A program made the position numbers and the translations under genes. Below, one piece after another: positions 52,768 to 60,935 of a DNA stretch of 64,000 bases. The DNA comes from Lachnospiraceae bacterium. Lineage in GTDB: Bacteria > Bacillota > Clostridia > Lachnospirales > Lachnospiraceae. How positions within the stretch are numbered: position 1 is the stretch's first letter; each line of letters starts with the position of its first letter. Where the stretch lies: NCBI GenBank assembly GCA_024684085.1, contig JAIKXM010000012.1, positions 23,591 through 87,590 on the forward strand, given 5' to 3'. The notes beneath the pieces were generated by a model. It saw only the letters and a program-made list of their open reading frames with translations, did not search any database and was not told the origin of the DNA.

Positions 52768-53835
52768 CTATATTACCTCGTTCTGTCTGTGTATTGCCGG
52801 CTCTTCATAGAAGTCCATAAAATCCCTTCCGAGCAGGATCTTCTCATCAGCGAACTTGATCTCATCCAGCGGTGTCAGTATGGACACGATGGCATCCATA
52901 TGCATCTGCGGGATGTAATTCATTATCTCCATGGGGAAACGCCCCCTGATCACAACGCAGTCCTCAAAAAGCCCATGATAGTCAACCTTATCGCGGGGAT
53001 GCGGTTTAATAAAAACTCTTGCTCCGACTGCATAACGATCCACTATATCGCGCATGAGTCTCGCACGCGTATCCTCGTCACACACAGGATCTGACAGGAT
53101 CATTATCTTCTTCACACTCCCGGGTACATTCCCTGTAGCTTCAAGCAATTCTTCCGCATTCTCAATAAAGATATCCACGAGATAATGGATGTCTTCGGGT
53201 GAAACTCCGTTAACAAGAGCCTCTCTGTTGACTTCCTTGTACTTCGAATGCCTGTACTTAATGACAGATGTGTCATTTACTTCCATATCCAGACAGTATT
53301 TGGCATAACCGCCGTCGATGAATATGATATTGTGCGCGGCCATCCATGCCTTCAGTTCAAAATGCCCGCGATTGGAATATCTCGCATTATCCAAATACCT
53401 GATACAATCAAGCCCGTCCTCAACCGCGTGGTAATAGATATGCCTGTAACTCAGATAATATGCCACGGGATCCGAATCACAATACACATATATATCCTTG
53501 TATTCCTTCATATCAACCGGCAGATATTTCTCTTCGAGCCTGCCGAGTTTCTTGGTATATACAATCCTTTGCAGAAGATTGAGCACCAGATTCCCTCTGT
53601 CTTTACTGTACTTTTTAAGCTCTGGAAAAAACTCGGGCACTTTCTCTTCGTACATATATACTTCATCGAACAGCCCGCTTCCGATCAACCTGTCCTTAAG
53701 ATCACCGAAGTCGTTAGACATAGTACTTAAGAGGATGGTCGCACCCTTACGATCCTCGGGGAGTCTGTTCAATTCCTTGATAACGCTGACATACACATGG
53801 TAAAAAGTATGACAGACATACACTCTATCTTTCAT
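52768..53835 (-). CDS. Sialyltransferase-like glycosyltransferase, candidate pseudaminyl transferase
   Basis: A 355-residue protein without membrane segments. It has VEDGLD near residue 137 and IKPHPRD near residue 277, the D/E-D-G and H-P motifs that bacterial sialyltransferases of families GT38, GT52 and GT80 share for acceptor and CMP-sugar binding. The opening CHTFYHVYVSVI resembles the GT52 N-terminus. The gene overlaps PseG by 11 bases, within a run of CMP-nonulosonate genes. Transfer of CMP-Pse is thus my inference; similarity to a sialyltransferase is motif-level only. Confidence 0.65.
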   Translation of the reverse strand: MKDRVYVCHTFYHVYVSVIKELNRLPEDRKGATILLSTMSNDFGDLKDRLIGSGLFDEVYMYEEKVPEFFPELKKYSKDRGNLVLNLLQRIVYTKKLGRLEEKYLPVDMKEYKDIYVYCDSDPVAYYLSYRHIYYHAVEDGLDCIRYLDNARYSNRGHFELKAWMAAHNIIFIDGGYAKYCLDMEVNDTSVIKYRHSKYKEVNREALVNGVSPEDIHYLVDIFIENAEELLEATGNVPGSVKKIMILSDPVCDEDTRARLMRDIVDRYAVGARVFIKPHPRDKVDYHGLFEDCVVIRGRFPMEIMNYIPQMHMDAIVSILTPLDEIKFADEKILLGRDFMDFYEEPAIHRQNEVI

Positions 53836-54949
53836 ATATTATCCGGGCCATTCTCCCGGCTCCCTTTCCGTCTACGAGTCTCAGACCCATATCGGAATGA
53901 CTCTTTCGTATATCGTAATATTCTCTATATCTATCATAGATATTGCGGATATTATGGATCACCAGATCTCCCGCCCTGTGATAAGCACCTGCATCCGATG
54001 CTATACCGTGATCATCCATATATTCCACCACCTGCTCCTGATTGTCCGCATAAGAGAAGCAAATAAAGGGAAGACCTATCGCACACAGCTCATATGTGGT
54101 GGAACCGCCCGCGGTGATGGCGATATCACACTTAAGGAAAAGTCCTGCCATATCATCAACATGATCGTATACGATCACATTATCCTTATCCGCGGCAAGC
54201 TCTTTAAGCCTGTCTATATACGGATTGAAACGACCGGCTATCACATAGAATGTGACACCCGTGTCACCAATCAACGATTCAAGTATTCTGCATCCTATCC
54301 CGCTTATATCAGAACCGCCTGTTGTTATCAGGACATTCTCAACTTTTTTTCTGACCTTATATCCCCTGTTAAGGAACATCTCCCTTACAGGTATGAACCT
54401 GCTGCCTACATAAAGGGCAGTCTTAATCTTGTCCGCAGACTCCGATCCGGATACTTTTTCGGCAATATGTCCATCTGTATTATATGCAGACTTCCCTGCA
54501 TCGGCATCGCATCTTACGGCACCGGAGTATAACTCACGGTATCTGCCGGCATCCGCATAGGCATTGTAATTGATCACAACATCCGCGGGAATTCTCTTCT
54601 CACACAGATCGTCTATAACAACTGTTCTGATACCCATATGCCTTATGGCATTGAGGTATCCGTCGGTTATAAAATAACTGTCGATCACAAGGGTGATATC
54701 CGTATGATCCCCAGTCCTTGTCTTGAGTACTTTCGCCAGTGAAGGAACTTCCCCTTCCATCTGCCTGTAATCACTGTTAAGGCAGATCACTTCATAACCT
54801 CTGTCGGTTATCATCTTCTCCGGTTCCGTATCGGCACACACGAAGACCGGATCTGTTCCAAGCTTCCTAAGTTCATCCGCAACAGTGAGACATCTCATCA
54901 CATGTCCGGCACCTATATCTTTATTGCCATCAGCTCTGAAAATATACAT
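53825..54949 (-). CDS. pseG: UDP-2,4-diacetamido-2,4,6-trideoxy-L-altrose hydrolase (PseG)
   Basis: From ATG 54949 (MYIFRADGN; AAAGAG six bases upstream) the product has 374 residues. FRADGNKDIGAGHVMRCLTVADEL is the PseG signature with the catalytic-base His, and TTGGSDISG, CDIAITAGGSTTYELCAIGLPFICF hold the UDP-binding GT-B-like C-domain. PseG removes UDP from the trideoxyaltrose before condensation by PseI. An insertion around residues 150-180 (DADAGKSAYNTDGH and on) is longer than usual. Confidence 0.9.
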   Translation of the reverse strand: MYIFRADGNKDIGAGHVMRCLTVADELRKLGTDPVFVCADTEPEKMITDRGYEVICLNSDYRQMEGEVPSLAKVLKTRTGDHTDITLVIDSYFITDGYLNAIRHMGIRTVVIDDLCEKRIPADVVINYNAYADAGRYRELYSGAVRCDADAGKSAYNTDGHIAEKVSGSESADKIKTALYVGSRFIPVREMFLNRGYKVRKKVENVLITTGGSDISGIGCRILESLIGDTGVTFYVIAGRFNPYIDRLKELAADKDNVIVYDHVDDMAGLFLKCDIAITAGGSTTYELCAIGLPFICFSYADNQEQVVEYMDDHGIASDAGAYHRAGDLVIHNIRNIYDRYREYYDIRKSHSDMGLRLVDGKGAGRMARIIYER

Positions 54950-54987
54950 ATGATCTCTTTCCGCTAACATAACCGGTCGATAATGAC

Positions 54988-56037
54988 CTATATCAGATCC
55001 TCACTCATCCTTGTACCGAGGCTGACATCTTTCTTAACTCTTTTACCAAGCATTTCTTCATAATATTTGGTATGCATGCCATATCCGGGTCGCACACTTC
55101 TAAGATTCTCAGGAGTCAGTATATCTCCTGCCTTCATATCCTCGGCTATATATAAAGATCTCGAAAAAGCTCTGTTCTTCTTCTGCTTATCGGTGAGCTC
55201 ATAGGTCACCTTGCCCATTGCCTTCTCAATGGTACGAATATCTCTTACCATAGCAGCGAATTCTTCAGGCTCCATGGAGAATTCCGCATCAGGACCTCCG
55301 TCGGCACGCCTGAGTGTCAGATGCTTCTCGATCACTCTTGCTCCCATGGCTACTGCCGCACCCGATACGAGATGTCCCAGTGTATGATCTGACAGTCCTG
55401 TCATAATATCGAACCTGTCTTTCATATCGCTCATCACCCTGAGATTGATGTCCTCATAAGGTGAAGGATAAGCCGAGCAGCACTTAAGCAGGATCACATC
55501 TTCATTGCCTGCTTCTGCGCAAGTACTTAACGCAAGCTCTATATCCTCAGGATAGGCTATCCCGGTAGAGATTATCACCGGCTTATGCGTCGATGCCACT
55601 CTCCTGATAAGGGGAATATCGGTGATCTCAAAGGAAGCTATCTTATATGCGGGTACTTCCATCGATTCCAGCAGGTCGACCGCTGTCTCATCAAAGGGAC
55701 TGGAGAAAAGTGTTATGCCTGTCTCCTTCGCTTTGGCCATAAGCGCAGGCTGCCACTCATAAGGAGTTCCTGCCTCGCTGTATAACTGATAGAGGGTAAC
55801 TCCGTCCCAGATAGTCCCATACTTGATCTGAAAATCTTCCTTATCGCAGTTAAGGGTTATCGTATCAGCCGTATAAGTCTGTATCTTAACGGCATCGGCT
55901 CCGGCCTCGGCTGCTGCCTCGATCAGAGCAAAAGCTCTATTGATATCACCGTTATGATTGCCCGACATCTCTGCGATTATATATGAGGGAGAGTCCTCAC
56001 TTATCAGACGATCCCCTATACGTATCTCTTTATTCAT
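54988..56037 (-). CDS. pseI: Pseudaminic acid synthase (PseI/NeuB family)
   Basis: A 349-residue NeuB-family synthase (ATG 56037, GAGG about eight bases upstream; an in-frame start at 56079 lacks support). AEMSGNHNGDINRAFALIEAAAEAGADAVKIQTY is the TIM-barrel opening with PseI-type wording, KIASFEITDIPLIRRVAS and GLSDHTLGHLV follow, and a C-terminal antifreeze-like SAF domain (SLYIAEDMKAGDILTPENLRSVRPG) is present. It condenses the trideoxyaltrose with phosphoenolpyruvate to give pseudaminic acid. Confidence 0.93.
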   Translation of the reverse strand: MNKEIRIGDRLISEDSPSYIIAEMSGNHNGDINRAFALIEAAAEAGADAVKIQTYTADTITLNCDKEDFQIKYGTIWDGVTLYQLYSEAGTPYEWQPALMAKAKETGITLFSSPFDETAVDLLESMEVPAYKIASFEITDIPLIRRVASTHKPVIISTGIAYPEDIELALSTCAEAGNEDVILLKCCSAYPSPYEDINLRVMSDMKDRFDIMTGLSDHTLGHLVSGAAVAMGARVIEKHLTLRRADGGPDAEFSMEPEEFAAMVRDIRTIEKAMGKVTYELTDKQKKNRAFSRSLYIAEDMKAGDILTPENLRSVRPGYGMHTKYYEEMLGKRVKKDVSLGTRMSEDLI

Positions 56038-56088
56038 TAACAATTCCTCTGTGAATGCATTCGACAACAAAACACACACCCCGGATCC

Positions 56089-56772
56089 TTAACCTTTCAG
56101 AAGGCTGTACTTCAACTCGGCAAGCTTCCAGTCGATCTCGGTATCTATATCCTGCACTTCCATCTCCGACAATACCAGGGGTATGATATTGCCCTTCAAC
56201 AGATTAAGATTCCTCTGAAAAGATTCCGGTCTGAATATATAGAACTGCCCCGCGTCGTGATAATGCTTCTCAAGATCCTGACTTCTGGTATTGATGTATT
56301 CTTCCTGAGCGAAGCTTAACATCTCATCCCTTATCACCATCGATCTCTGGATAGGATAGGAAAACTCAACCACGGGAATAAGTGTATCCGCCCCGGACGA
56401 TTCGAGAGTGTTAACGGCATCTCGAAGCTTATCTGCTGTAATAAAGGGGGCTGTCGGATATATGCAGGCAGCCATATCAAAAGTACGGTCTTTTTTGCGA
56501 TATTCATCCAGAACTTCCCCTAACACGTCAGTTGTGGTCGCATAATCACCTGAGGTGTATTCGCTTCTCATGAAGGGGATGCTGGCACCGTACTGCCTTG
56601 CGATCTGCGCGATCTCCTCATCATCGGTGGATACCATTACCTCATCGAAGACTCCCGATCGCACGGCTGCCTCGATGGAATATGCGATGATCGGCTTACC
56701 GCAAAAGTCCTTTATGTTTTTCCTTGGTATACGCTTACTTCCGCCTCTCGCGGTAATAATGGCAATCTTCAT
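56089..56772 (-). CDS. pseF: Pseudaminic acid cytidylyltransferase (PseF)
   Basis: A 227-residue CMP-sugar synthetase. ARGGSKRIPRKNIKDFCGKPIIAYSIEAA at residues 8-36 binds CTP; STDDEEIAQIA and YPTAPFIT follow; HDAGQFYIFRPESF near residue 173 is typical of PseF. It should activate pseudaminic acid as CMP-Pse for the transferase. It sits between pseC and pseI with short gaps. Confidence 0.92.
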   Translation of the reverse strand: MKIAIITARGGSKRIPRKNIKDFCGKPIIAYSIEAAVRSGVFDEVMVSTDDEEIAQIARQYGASIPFMRSEYTSGDYATTTDVLGEVLDEYRKKDRTFDMAACIYPTAPFITADKLRDAVNTLESSGADTLIPVVEFSYPIQRSMVIRDEMLSFAQEEYINTRSQDLEKHYHDAGQFYIFRPESFQRNLNLLKGNIIPLVLSEMEVQDIDTEIDWKLAELKYSLLKG

Positions 56773-56814
56773 ATCTCTGACCCCGATCCGTTTCTGAACT
56801 TAATATATATGCGA

Positions 56815-58008
56815 TCAAATATGATAATAATCTACGATCTTCTCAACTGCTCTGATAACATCCGCCTGCTGTTCATCCGTAAGCGAATAATAGAGAGGCA
56901 GGGATATTATCTCATCATAGAGAGCCTCGGCGTTGGGACAGAGTCCCTTTCTGTAGCCCAGCTTCTCATAATGAGGGAAGTAATAGACCGGAATATAGTG
57001 CACATTGCAGCAGATATTCTCGGCATTCATCGCCTCGAAGAACTGCTTTCTGTCTATCTTAAGCTTGCTGCTGTCTATCCTCAGGATATAGAGATGTCTG
57101 CATGTGTCGGATTCGGGAATCTCCTTCTGCACCTTAATGGCATCCAGCTTGGAGAATGCTTTATCATAGGCTTCCACAAGGCTTCTTCTCCTTGCTTTGA
57201 ACATCTGAAGCTTATCAAGCTGACTTATCAGAAGACCCGCCTGAATATCAGTCATTCTGTAATTGTATCCAAGTGAAACCTGCTCATAATACCAGGGACC
57301 ATGAGGCTCATGCTCCATCAACTCCGGCTTCCTTGTGATGCCGTGAGAACGTCCCAACAGTAATCTCTCATACAGATCCTTATCATTGGTACATACGCAT
57401 CCGCCTTCACCACTCGTAACGGTCTTAACGGGATGAAAAGAAAAAGTGGTCATATCGGCGATCGAGCCCACTGCTTTACCATTATAGAGAGTACCGATGC
57501 TGTGAGCGCCATCTTCGATAAGCATCAGACCATGTCTGTCACATATCTCTTTAAGCCTGTCAAGTTCCACTGCCTGTCCTGTATAATCAACCGCAACGAC
57601 AGCTTTGGTCTTCTCTGTTATATGGGCTTCCACAGAATCGGGATCTATATTATAAGTCTCCGGATCAATATCCGCGAACACGGGAACGGCGCCACAATAG
57701 AGAGCGCAATTGGCACTTGCCGCGAAGGTTATCGGCGTGGTAATGACCTCATCGCCTTCACCTATCCCCGCTGCCATGGCGGCTATATGAAGGGCAGCCG
57801 TTCCGTTACTGCAGGCAACCGCATACTTCGCTCCCGTGATCTCACAGATCTTCTTCTCAAGCTCCTCTATCTTCGGACCACAGGTAAGATAATCCGACTT
57901 AAGCACATCAAGTACGGCATCATAATCTGCCTGATCGAGATACTGATGACCGTAGTATATCTTGGAATCCCTGACAGGGCTTCCGCCTTCTATCGCAGGT
58001 ATATTCAT
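56815..58008 (-). CDS. pseC: UDP-4-amino-4,6-dideoxy-N-acetyl-L-altrosamine transaminase (PseC)
   Basis: The start is ATG 58008, where GGAGG lies six bases upstream; ATG 58011 directly before it is less well spaced. The product has 397 residues. YGHQYLDQADYDAVLDVLKSDYLTCGP, TPITFAASANCALYCG, SFHPVKTVTSGEGG near residue 191 (PLP lysine) and LGYNYRMTDIQAGL follow the PseC pattern throughout. It aminates the 4-keto intermediate made by PseB. It is first in the long leftward operon, directly behind a strong promoter. Confidence 0.93.
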   Translation of the reverse strand: MNIPAIEGGSPVRDSKIYYGHQYLDQADYDAVLDVLKSDYLTCGPKIEELEKKICEITGAKYAVACSNGTAALHIAAMAAGIGEGDEVITTPITFAASANCALYCGAVPVFADIDPETYNIDPDSVEAHITEKTKAVVAVDYTGQAVELDRLKEICDRHGLMLIEDGAHSIGTLYNGKAVGSIADMTTFSFHPVKTVTSGEGGCVCTNDKDLYERLLLGRSHGITRKPELMEHEPHGPWYYEQVSLGYNYRMTDIQAGLLISQLDKLQMFKARRRSLVEAYDKAFSKLDAIKVQKEIPESDTCRHLYILRIDSSKLKIDRKQFFEAMNAENICCNVHYIPVYYFPHYEKLGYRKGLCPNAEALYDEIISLPLYYSLTDEQQADVIRAVEKIVDYYHI

Positions 58009-58024
58009 CATCTTCCTCCAATCA

Positions 58025-58042
58025 ATGGGTATAAAAACCCAT
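58025..58042 (-). promoter_or_regulatory. Leader hairpin before pseC
   Basis: ATGGGT and ACCCAT pair around a six-base loop, beginning a few bases after the predicted transcription start. It could protect the 5' end of a very long message. Confidence 0.4.
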
Positions 58043-58051
58043 ATTCGTTTA

Positions 58052-58080
58052 ATTCTATCACATATGAACTTTTGCGTCAA
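58052..58080 (-). promoter_or_regulatory. Main promoter of the pse/glycan operon
   Basis: TTGACG (58080-58075), exactly 17 bases, then TAGAAT (58057-58052): five of six matches in each box for a housekeeping sigma factor. The start would be near 58045, giving a leader of about 37 bases to pseC. The genes downstream run unbroken on one strand to 27742. Confidence 0.8.
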
Positions 58081-58134
58081 AAAAAGGCATCCTAAGAGTT
58101 CAGTAGAGATACAGATCCCCGTGGGTGCCTTTTC
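58081..58134 (-). terminator. Terminator-like hairpin directly upstream of the operon promoter
   Basis: GGCACCC (minus strand, 58130-58124) pairs with GGATGCC (58093-58087) with one G-T pair, the stem being flanked by A and T runs; a large loop of 30 bases separates them. In the minus direction the stem is followed by seven T residues, which run into the -35 box. The rest of 58135-58370 contains no gene I can support. Confidence 0.5.
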
Positions 58135-58370
58135 AAGTATGAAGGTTACACCTTCACTTTCCTTCTTCCTCTTGTCCCTTAGGAAAAAAGCAAAAAGAAA
58201 GATCCAAAGAAAAGATAAACGAAAGATATACCCCTTATGTCTTTATTCATCCATGCTATCTGTCCTGTCTGTCTCCCTCTTAGGGTAACTGATGCCAATA
58301 GAACAGGTTAGAGAAGCTATGAATAAGATCGATCAAAATACAAAAAAACGACGTAAAAACATGGGTTTCA

Positions 58371-58379
58371 TGGTATAAT
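58371..58379 (+). promoter_or_regulatory. Extended -10 promoter of the restriction gene
   Basis: TGG followed by a perfect TATAAT (58374-58379), 34 bases before the ATG at 58414. The -35 region is poor, as is common with an extended -10. AAAGGAGAG follows as ribosome site. Confidence 0.6.
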
Positions 58380-58413
58380 TTTCAAAAATATACGCCAAAG
58401 GAGAGTGACGCTT

Positions 58414-59727
58414 ATGTTTTATGAAATTCAGCCCGTTGAACAACAACGAAACTATAAAAACATGTTGAAAATCATCGGCAACCTTACTCTGCTTTTTTCG
58501 GAGAGCAATTGTCCGTATTTGCCATATCGTTGCCATGAAAATATTTTTTGTAAGTATTTTGAAGCAATCAACATGGGCAGGTTAGATTGCTCTGCCGATG
58601 CCAAAAAGGATCGAATTGGAATTGGCTTAAAAACGTGGATGGGAAATGATGATCAGAAAGTTGCCGAATTTGGTAGACTGCGTCCATCATATGAAAATCT
58701 GCGTGGAATAGATCTTGTAAGACAAATCGCGGAATACAGAAATGAGCGCATACGTATTACGAAGAACATGCATGGTATTGATGAAATGATCTACCATATA
58801 GTCAAGCGCGTACCAGGGAGAATGAAAATACTTGAACACGCTTTTGACTATATCGATATAGCTAACATACAGCTTATAGAGAATCGCGGAAACGACAACA
58901 ATACGTATTTTACCGACGGAAGACATACTTACCATTTCAGCATGTCAAAGAACACGCTATATATGATTTTCTCTGACTTGGAAGAGCTCGATAGTTTCGA
59001 TGTACAGATTATGGCTGATCCATATTCTTACCTCATGAAATTCAAGGAAGAGAGTACAGAAAAAACAGTTGAAACCATAGAGGTTGCAAAGTCCCTTGAA
59101 TCACCTATTAGCTACGAATTTGTTAGTACGTTCTTAAAAGATGTCTATGAGGAAAAACAGAAGGAACAATTATGCTTACGCTTATATTCTGTTTCGAGAG
59201 AAGGAATCAAATTTGTTGGTGAAAAAAGTGGCTTGAATCAATGGAATGCCAGTGGAAGAAATCGTGATGATAATGAACTATATATTCCGTATCTGACGCT
59301 GGACAGAAGCAGGAATAAGAAATTCTTCCCGCCACGTGATACACCGTTTGATCTTTATTTACCAGATGGTACAAAGCTATCTGCGAAGGTATGCCAAGCA
59401 GCCTATGCAAGGATGCCTGACGCTGATTACGAAAGACTCACAGATGAAGAAAAGCAAATAGAGGATGAACGCAGGCTTGAAGGCAAAGCCATTATGAGCA
59501 ATCCAAATAAGGATCTCGGTGAGTGGCTATTGCGAAAGGTTTTTGAGATTCCGCCTAAGACGATCGTGACCTACGAGATGCTTGAAAAATTTGGCGTAGA
59601 TAGCGTTGTGTTTACAAAAATATCCGACACGGAATACAAAATAGACTTTTCTGAGATTGGAACATACGAGGAATTTTACGGGGAAACTGATGGTGAATCA
59701 GAATCGGAAGAATTGGATGAAGAATAG
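58414..59727 (+). CDS. Putative type II restriction endonuclease with B3-like DNA-binding domain
   Basis: The start is ATG 58414, eight bases after AAAGGAGAG; an in-frame GTG at 58405 would fall in that site. The product has 437 residues. GLNQWNASGRNRDDNELYIP, FFPPRDTPFDLYLPDGTKLSAKV and ELSNPNKDLG-type wording (IMSNPNKDLGEWLLRKVF) near residues 275-385 resemble the B3-like recognition domains of EcoRII, BfiI and NgoFVII. The N-terminal half (GIGLKTWMGNDDQKVAEFGRLRP) probably holds the nuclease; I do not recognise its catalytic residues with certainty. Partnership with the methyltransferase gene 157 bases downstream supports a restriction role. Its codon and base use is more AT-rich than the glycan genes. 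Confidence 0.75.
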   Translation: MFYEIQPVEQQRNYKNMLKIIGNLTLLFSESNCPYLPYRCHENIFCKYFEAINMGRLDCSADAKKDRIGIGLKTWMGNDDQKVAEFGRLRPSYENLRGIDLVRQIAEYRNERIRITKNMHGIDEMIYHIVKRVPGRMKILEHAFDYIDIANIQLIENRGNDNNTYFTDGRHTYHFSMSKNTLYMIFSDLEELDSFDVQIMADPYSYLMKFKEESTEKTVETIEVAKSLESPISYEFVSTFLKDVYEEKQKEQLCLRLYSVSREGIKFVGEKSGLNQWNASGRNRDDNELYIPYLTLDRSRNKKFFPPRDTPFDLYLPDGTKLSAKVCQAAYARMPDADYERLTDEEKQIEDERRLEGKAIMSNPNKDLGEWLLRKVFEIPPKTIVTYEMLEKFGVDSVVFTKISDTEYKIDFSEIGTYEEFYGETDGESESEELDEE

Positions 59728-59732
59728 CTTTT

Positions 59733-59766
59733 ATAGCGTAATGGTTAAACCCTTCCGCTATTTTTC
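59733..59766 (+). terminator. Probable terminator after the restriction gene
   Basis: ATAGCG (59733-59738) pairs with CGCTAT (59756-59761), with an inner GG/CC, followed by a run of T. The stem is short. Confidence 0.5.
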
Positions 59767-59825
59767 TATTCAAACTAAACGGCTTACAAATCGCATAAAC
59801 AAGCCATTTTTGATAAAAAAGTGTA

Positions 59826-59854
59826 TTGCGGCGCGCCGCGATTTTTGATATAAT
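59826..59854 (+). promoter_or_regulatory. Methyltransferase promoter with GC-rich palindrome over the -35/spacer
   Basis: A perfect TATAAT (59849-59854) lies 17 bases after TTGCGG (59826-59831). The perfect 12-bp palindrome GCGGCGCGCCGC at 59828-59839 overlaps the -35 and spacer in otherwise very AT-rich DNA. It could be an operator bound or methylated by the R-M enzymes. Confidence 0.6.
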
Positions 59855-59883
59855 CAGCCCATCACCTTTAGGAGGTTTTTGAC

Positions 59884-60858
59884 ATGTTAAAATGTGCATC
59901 TTTCTTTGCGGGCGTTGGTGGAATTGATAAAGGCTTTGAGAAGAATAAACTGTTTGAAATTGTTTATGCAAATGAGATTGATCCGTATCCGGTCAAGACT
60001 TATGAGATGAATTCCAAGCTTAAAGTAGATTGCAGAGATATTCATGCGGTTAAGGCCGAAGAGATACCAGACTTTGATGTAATGTTAGCAGGATTCCCTT
60101 GTCAGGCATTCAGTGTAGCCGGATATAGAAAAGGGTTTGAGGATGAAAAGGGACGTGGAACTCTATTTTTTGAATTGATAAGGATCATTAAAGCAAAGCA
60201 ACCTCAGATTGTTTTTCTTGAAAATGTAAAAAACTTAGTAGGGCATGATAACGGGAATACTTTTCGTGTTATCAGAGAAGCCTTAGAAGCGAATGGATAT
60301 CATGTTAATCCGATGGTATTAAATGCTATGGAGTATGGAAATATTCCTCAGAACAGAGAGCGTATATATCTCGTATGTTTCAAGGATGAAGAAGTTTATC
60401 AGAATTTCCATTTTCCTATGCCTATTCCGTTAAAAAAGAAATTAGCTTACATTATCGACTTTGATACAAAAGTAGATGAAAAATACTATTACACAGAAGG
60501 CAAATACAAGGGAGATATATATGATCAGCTTGTTGCTGCTATGGATGACGAGAATGCCATTTATCAGTGGCGAAGAAAATATGTACGCAAGAATAAAAGT
60601 GGTGTAGTTCCTACTTTAACAGCAAACCAAGGTGAGGGTGGGCACAATGTTTGCCTCATCAAGACAAAGTACGGAATACGAAAAATGACACCACATGAAT
60701 GCTTTAATACACAAGGTTTTCCGAAGTCTTTTAAGCTTCCGACAGATATGAGTGATGCTAGGCTATATAAGCAAGCAGGGAACTCAGTTTGTGTGTCAGT
60801 AATTGCAAGAATAGCTGACAATATAGCGGAGGCATATACAAAGAAATACGGCGAGTAA
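59884..60858 (+). CDS. DNA (cytosine-5) methyltransferase
   Basis: A 324-residue Dcm-type enzyme. ASFFAGVGGIDKGFE at residues 5-19 is motif I (AdoMet site), GFPCQAFSVAG (Cys73) motif IV with the catalytic cysteine, FLENVKNLVGHDNG motif VI, QNRERIYLV motif VIII and QAGNSVCVSVIARI motif X. The target-recognition region lies near residues 190-265. AGGAGG is eight bases before the ATG. It should protect host DNA from the neighbouring endonuclease by making 5-methylcytosine. AT-rich composition and opposite orientation suggest acquisition by transfer. Confidence 0.95.
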   Translation: MLKCASFFAGVGGIDKGFEKNKLFEIVYANEIDPYPVKTYEMNSKLKVDCRDIHAVKAEEIPDFDVMLAGFPCQAFSVAGYRKGFEDEKGRGTLFFELIRIIKAKQPQIVFLENVKNLVGHDNGNTFRVIREALEANGYHVNPMVLNAMEYGNIPQNRERIYLVCFKDEEVYQNFHFPMPIPLKKKLAYIIDFDTKVDEKYYYTEGKYKGDIYDQLVAAMDDENAIYQWRRKYVRKNKSGVVPTLTANQGEGGHNVCLIKTKYGIRKMTPHECFNTQGFPKSFKLPTDMSDARLYKQAGNSVCVSVIARIADNIAEAYTKKYGE

Positions 60859-60885
60859 TACAAATTAAAATATTGGCACCATAAG

Positions 60886-60920
60886 AGTAGCAGGTATCTG
60901 AAAAGAGACCTGCTACTTTT
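60886..60920 (+). terminator. Terminator after the methyltransferase gene
   Basis: AGTAGCAGGT (60886-60895) pairs perfectly with ACCTGCTACT (60908-60917), with inner TCT/AGA pairing, then T residues. It lies between the convergent methyltransferase and the small minus-strand gene and may serve both. Confidence 0.8.
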
Positions 60921-60935
60921 ATTCTGCCATAATAT

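Noticed and set aside
54988..56037. Sialic acid (Neu5Ac) or legionaminic acid synthase
   Set aside because: The accompanying PseC, PseG and PseF wording points to the pseudaminic acid branch; no NeuC/LegG-type epimerase is present.
57962..58288. Plus-strand 108-codon frame over the pse promoter
   Set aside because: It begins inside pseC antisense sequence and crosses the promoter and terminator-like hairpin; no ribosome site.
59612..59971. Minus-strand 119-codon frame between the R-M genes
   Set aside because: It overlaps both conserved R-M genes and the methyltransferase promoter, and its translation shows no domain.
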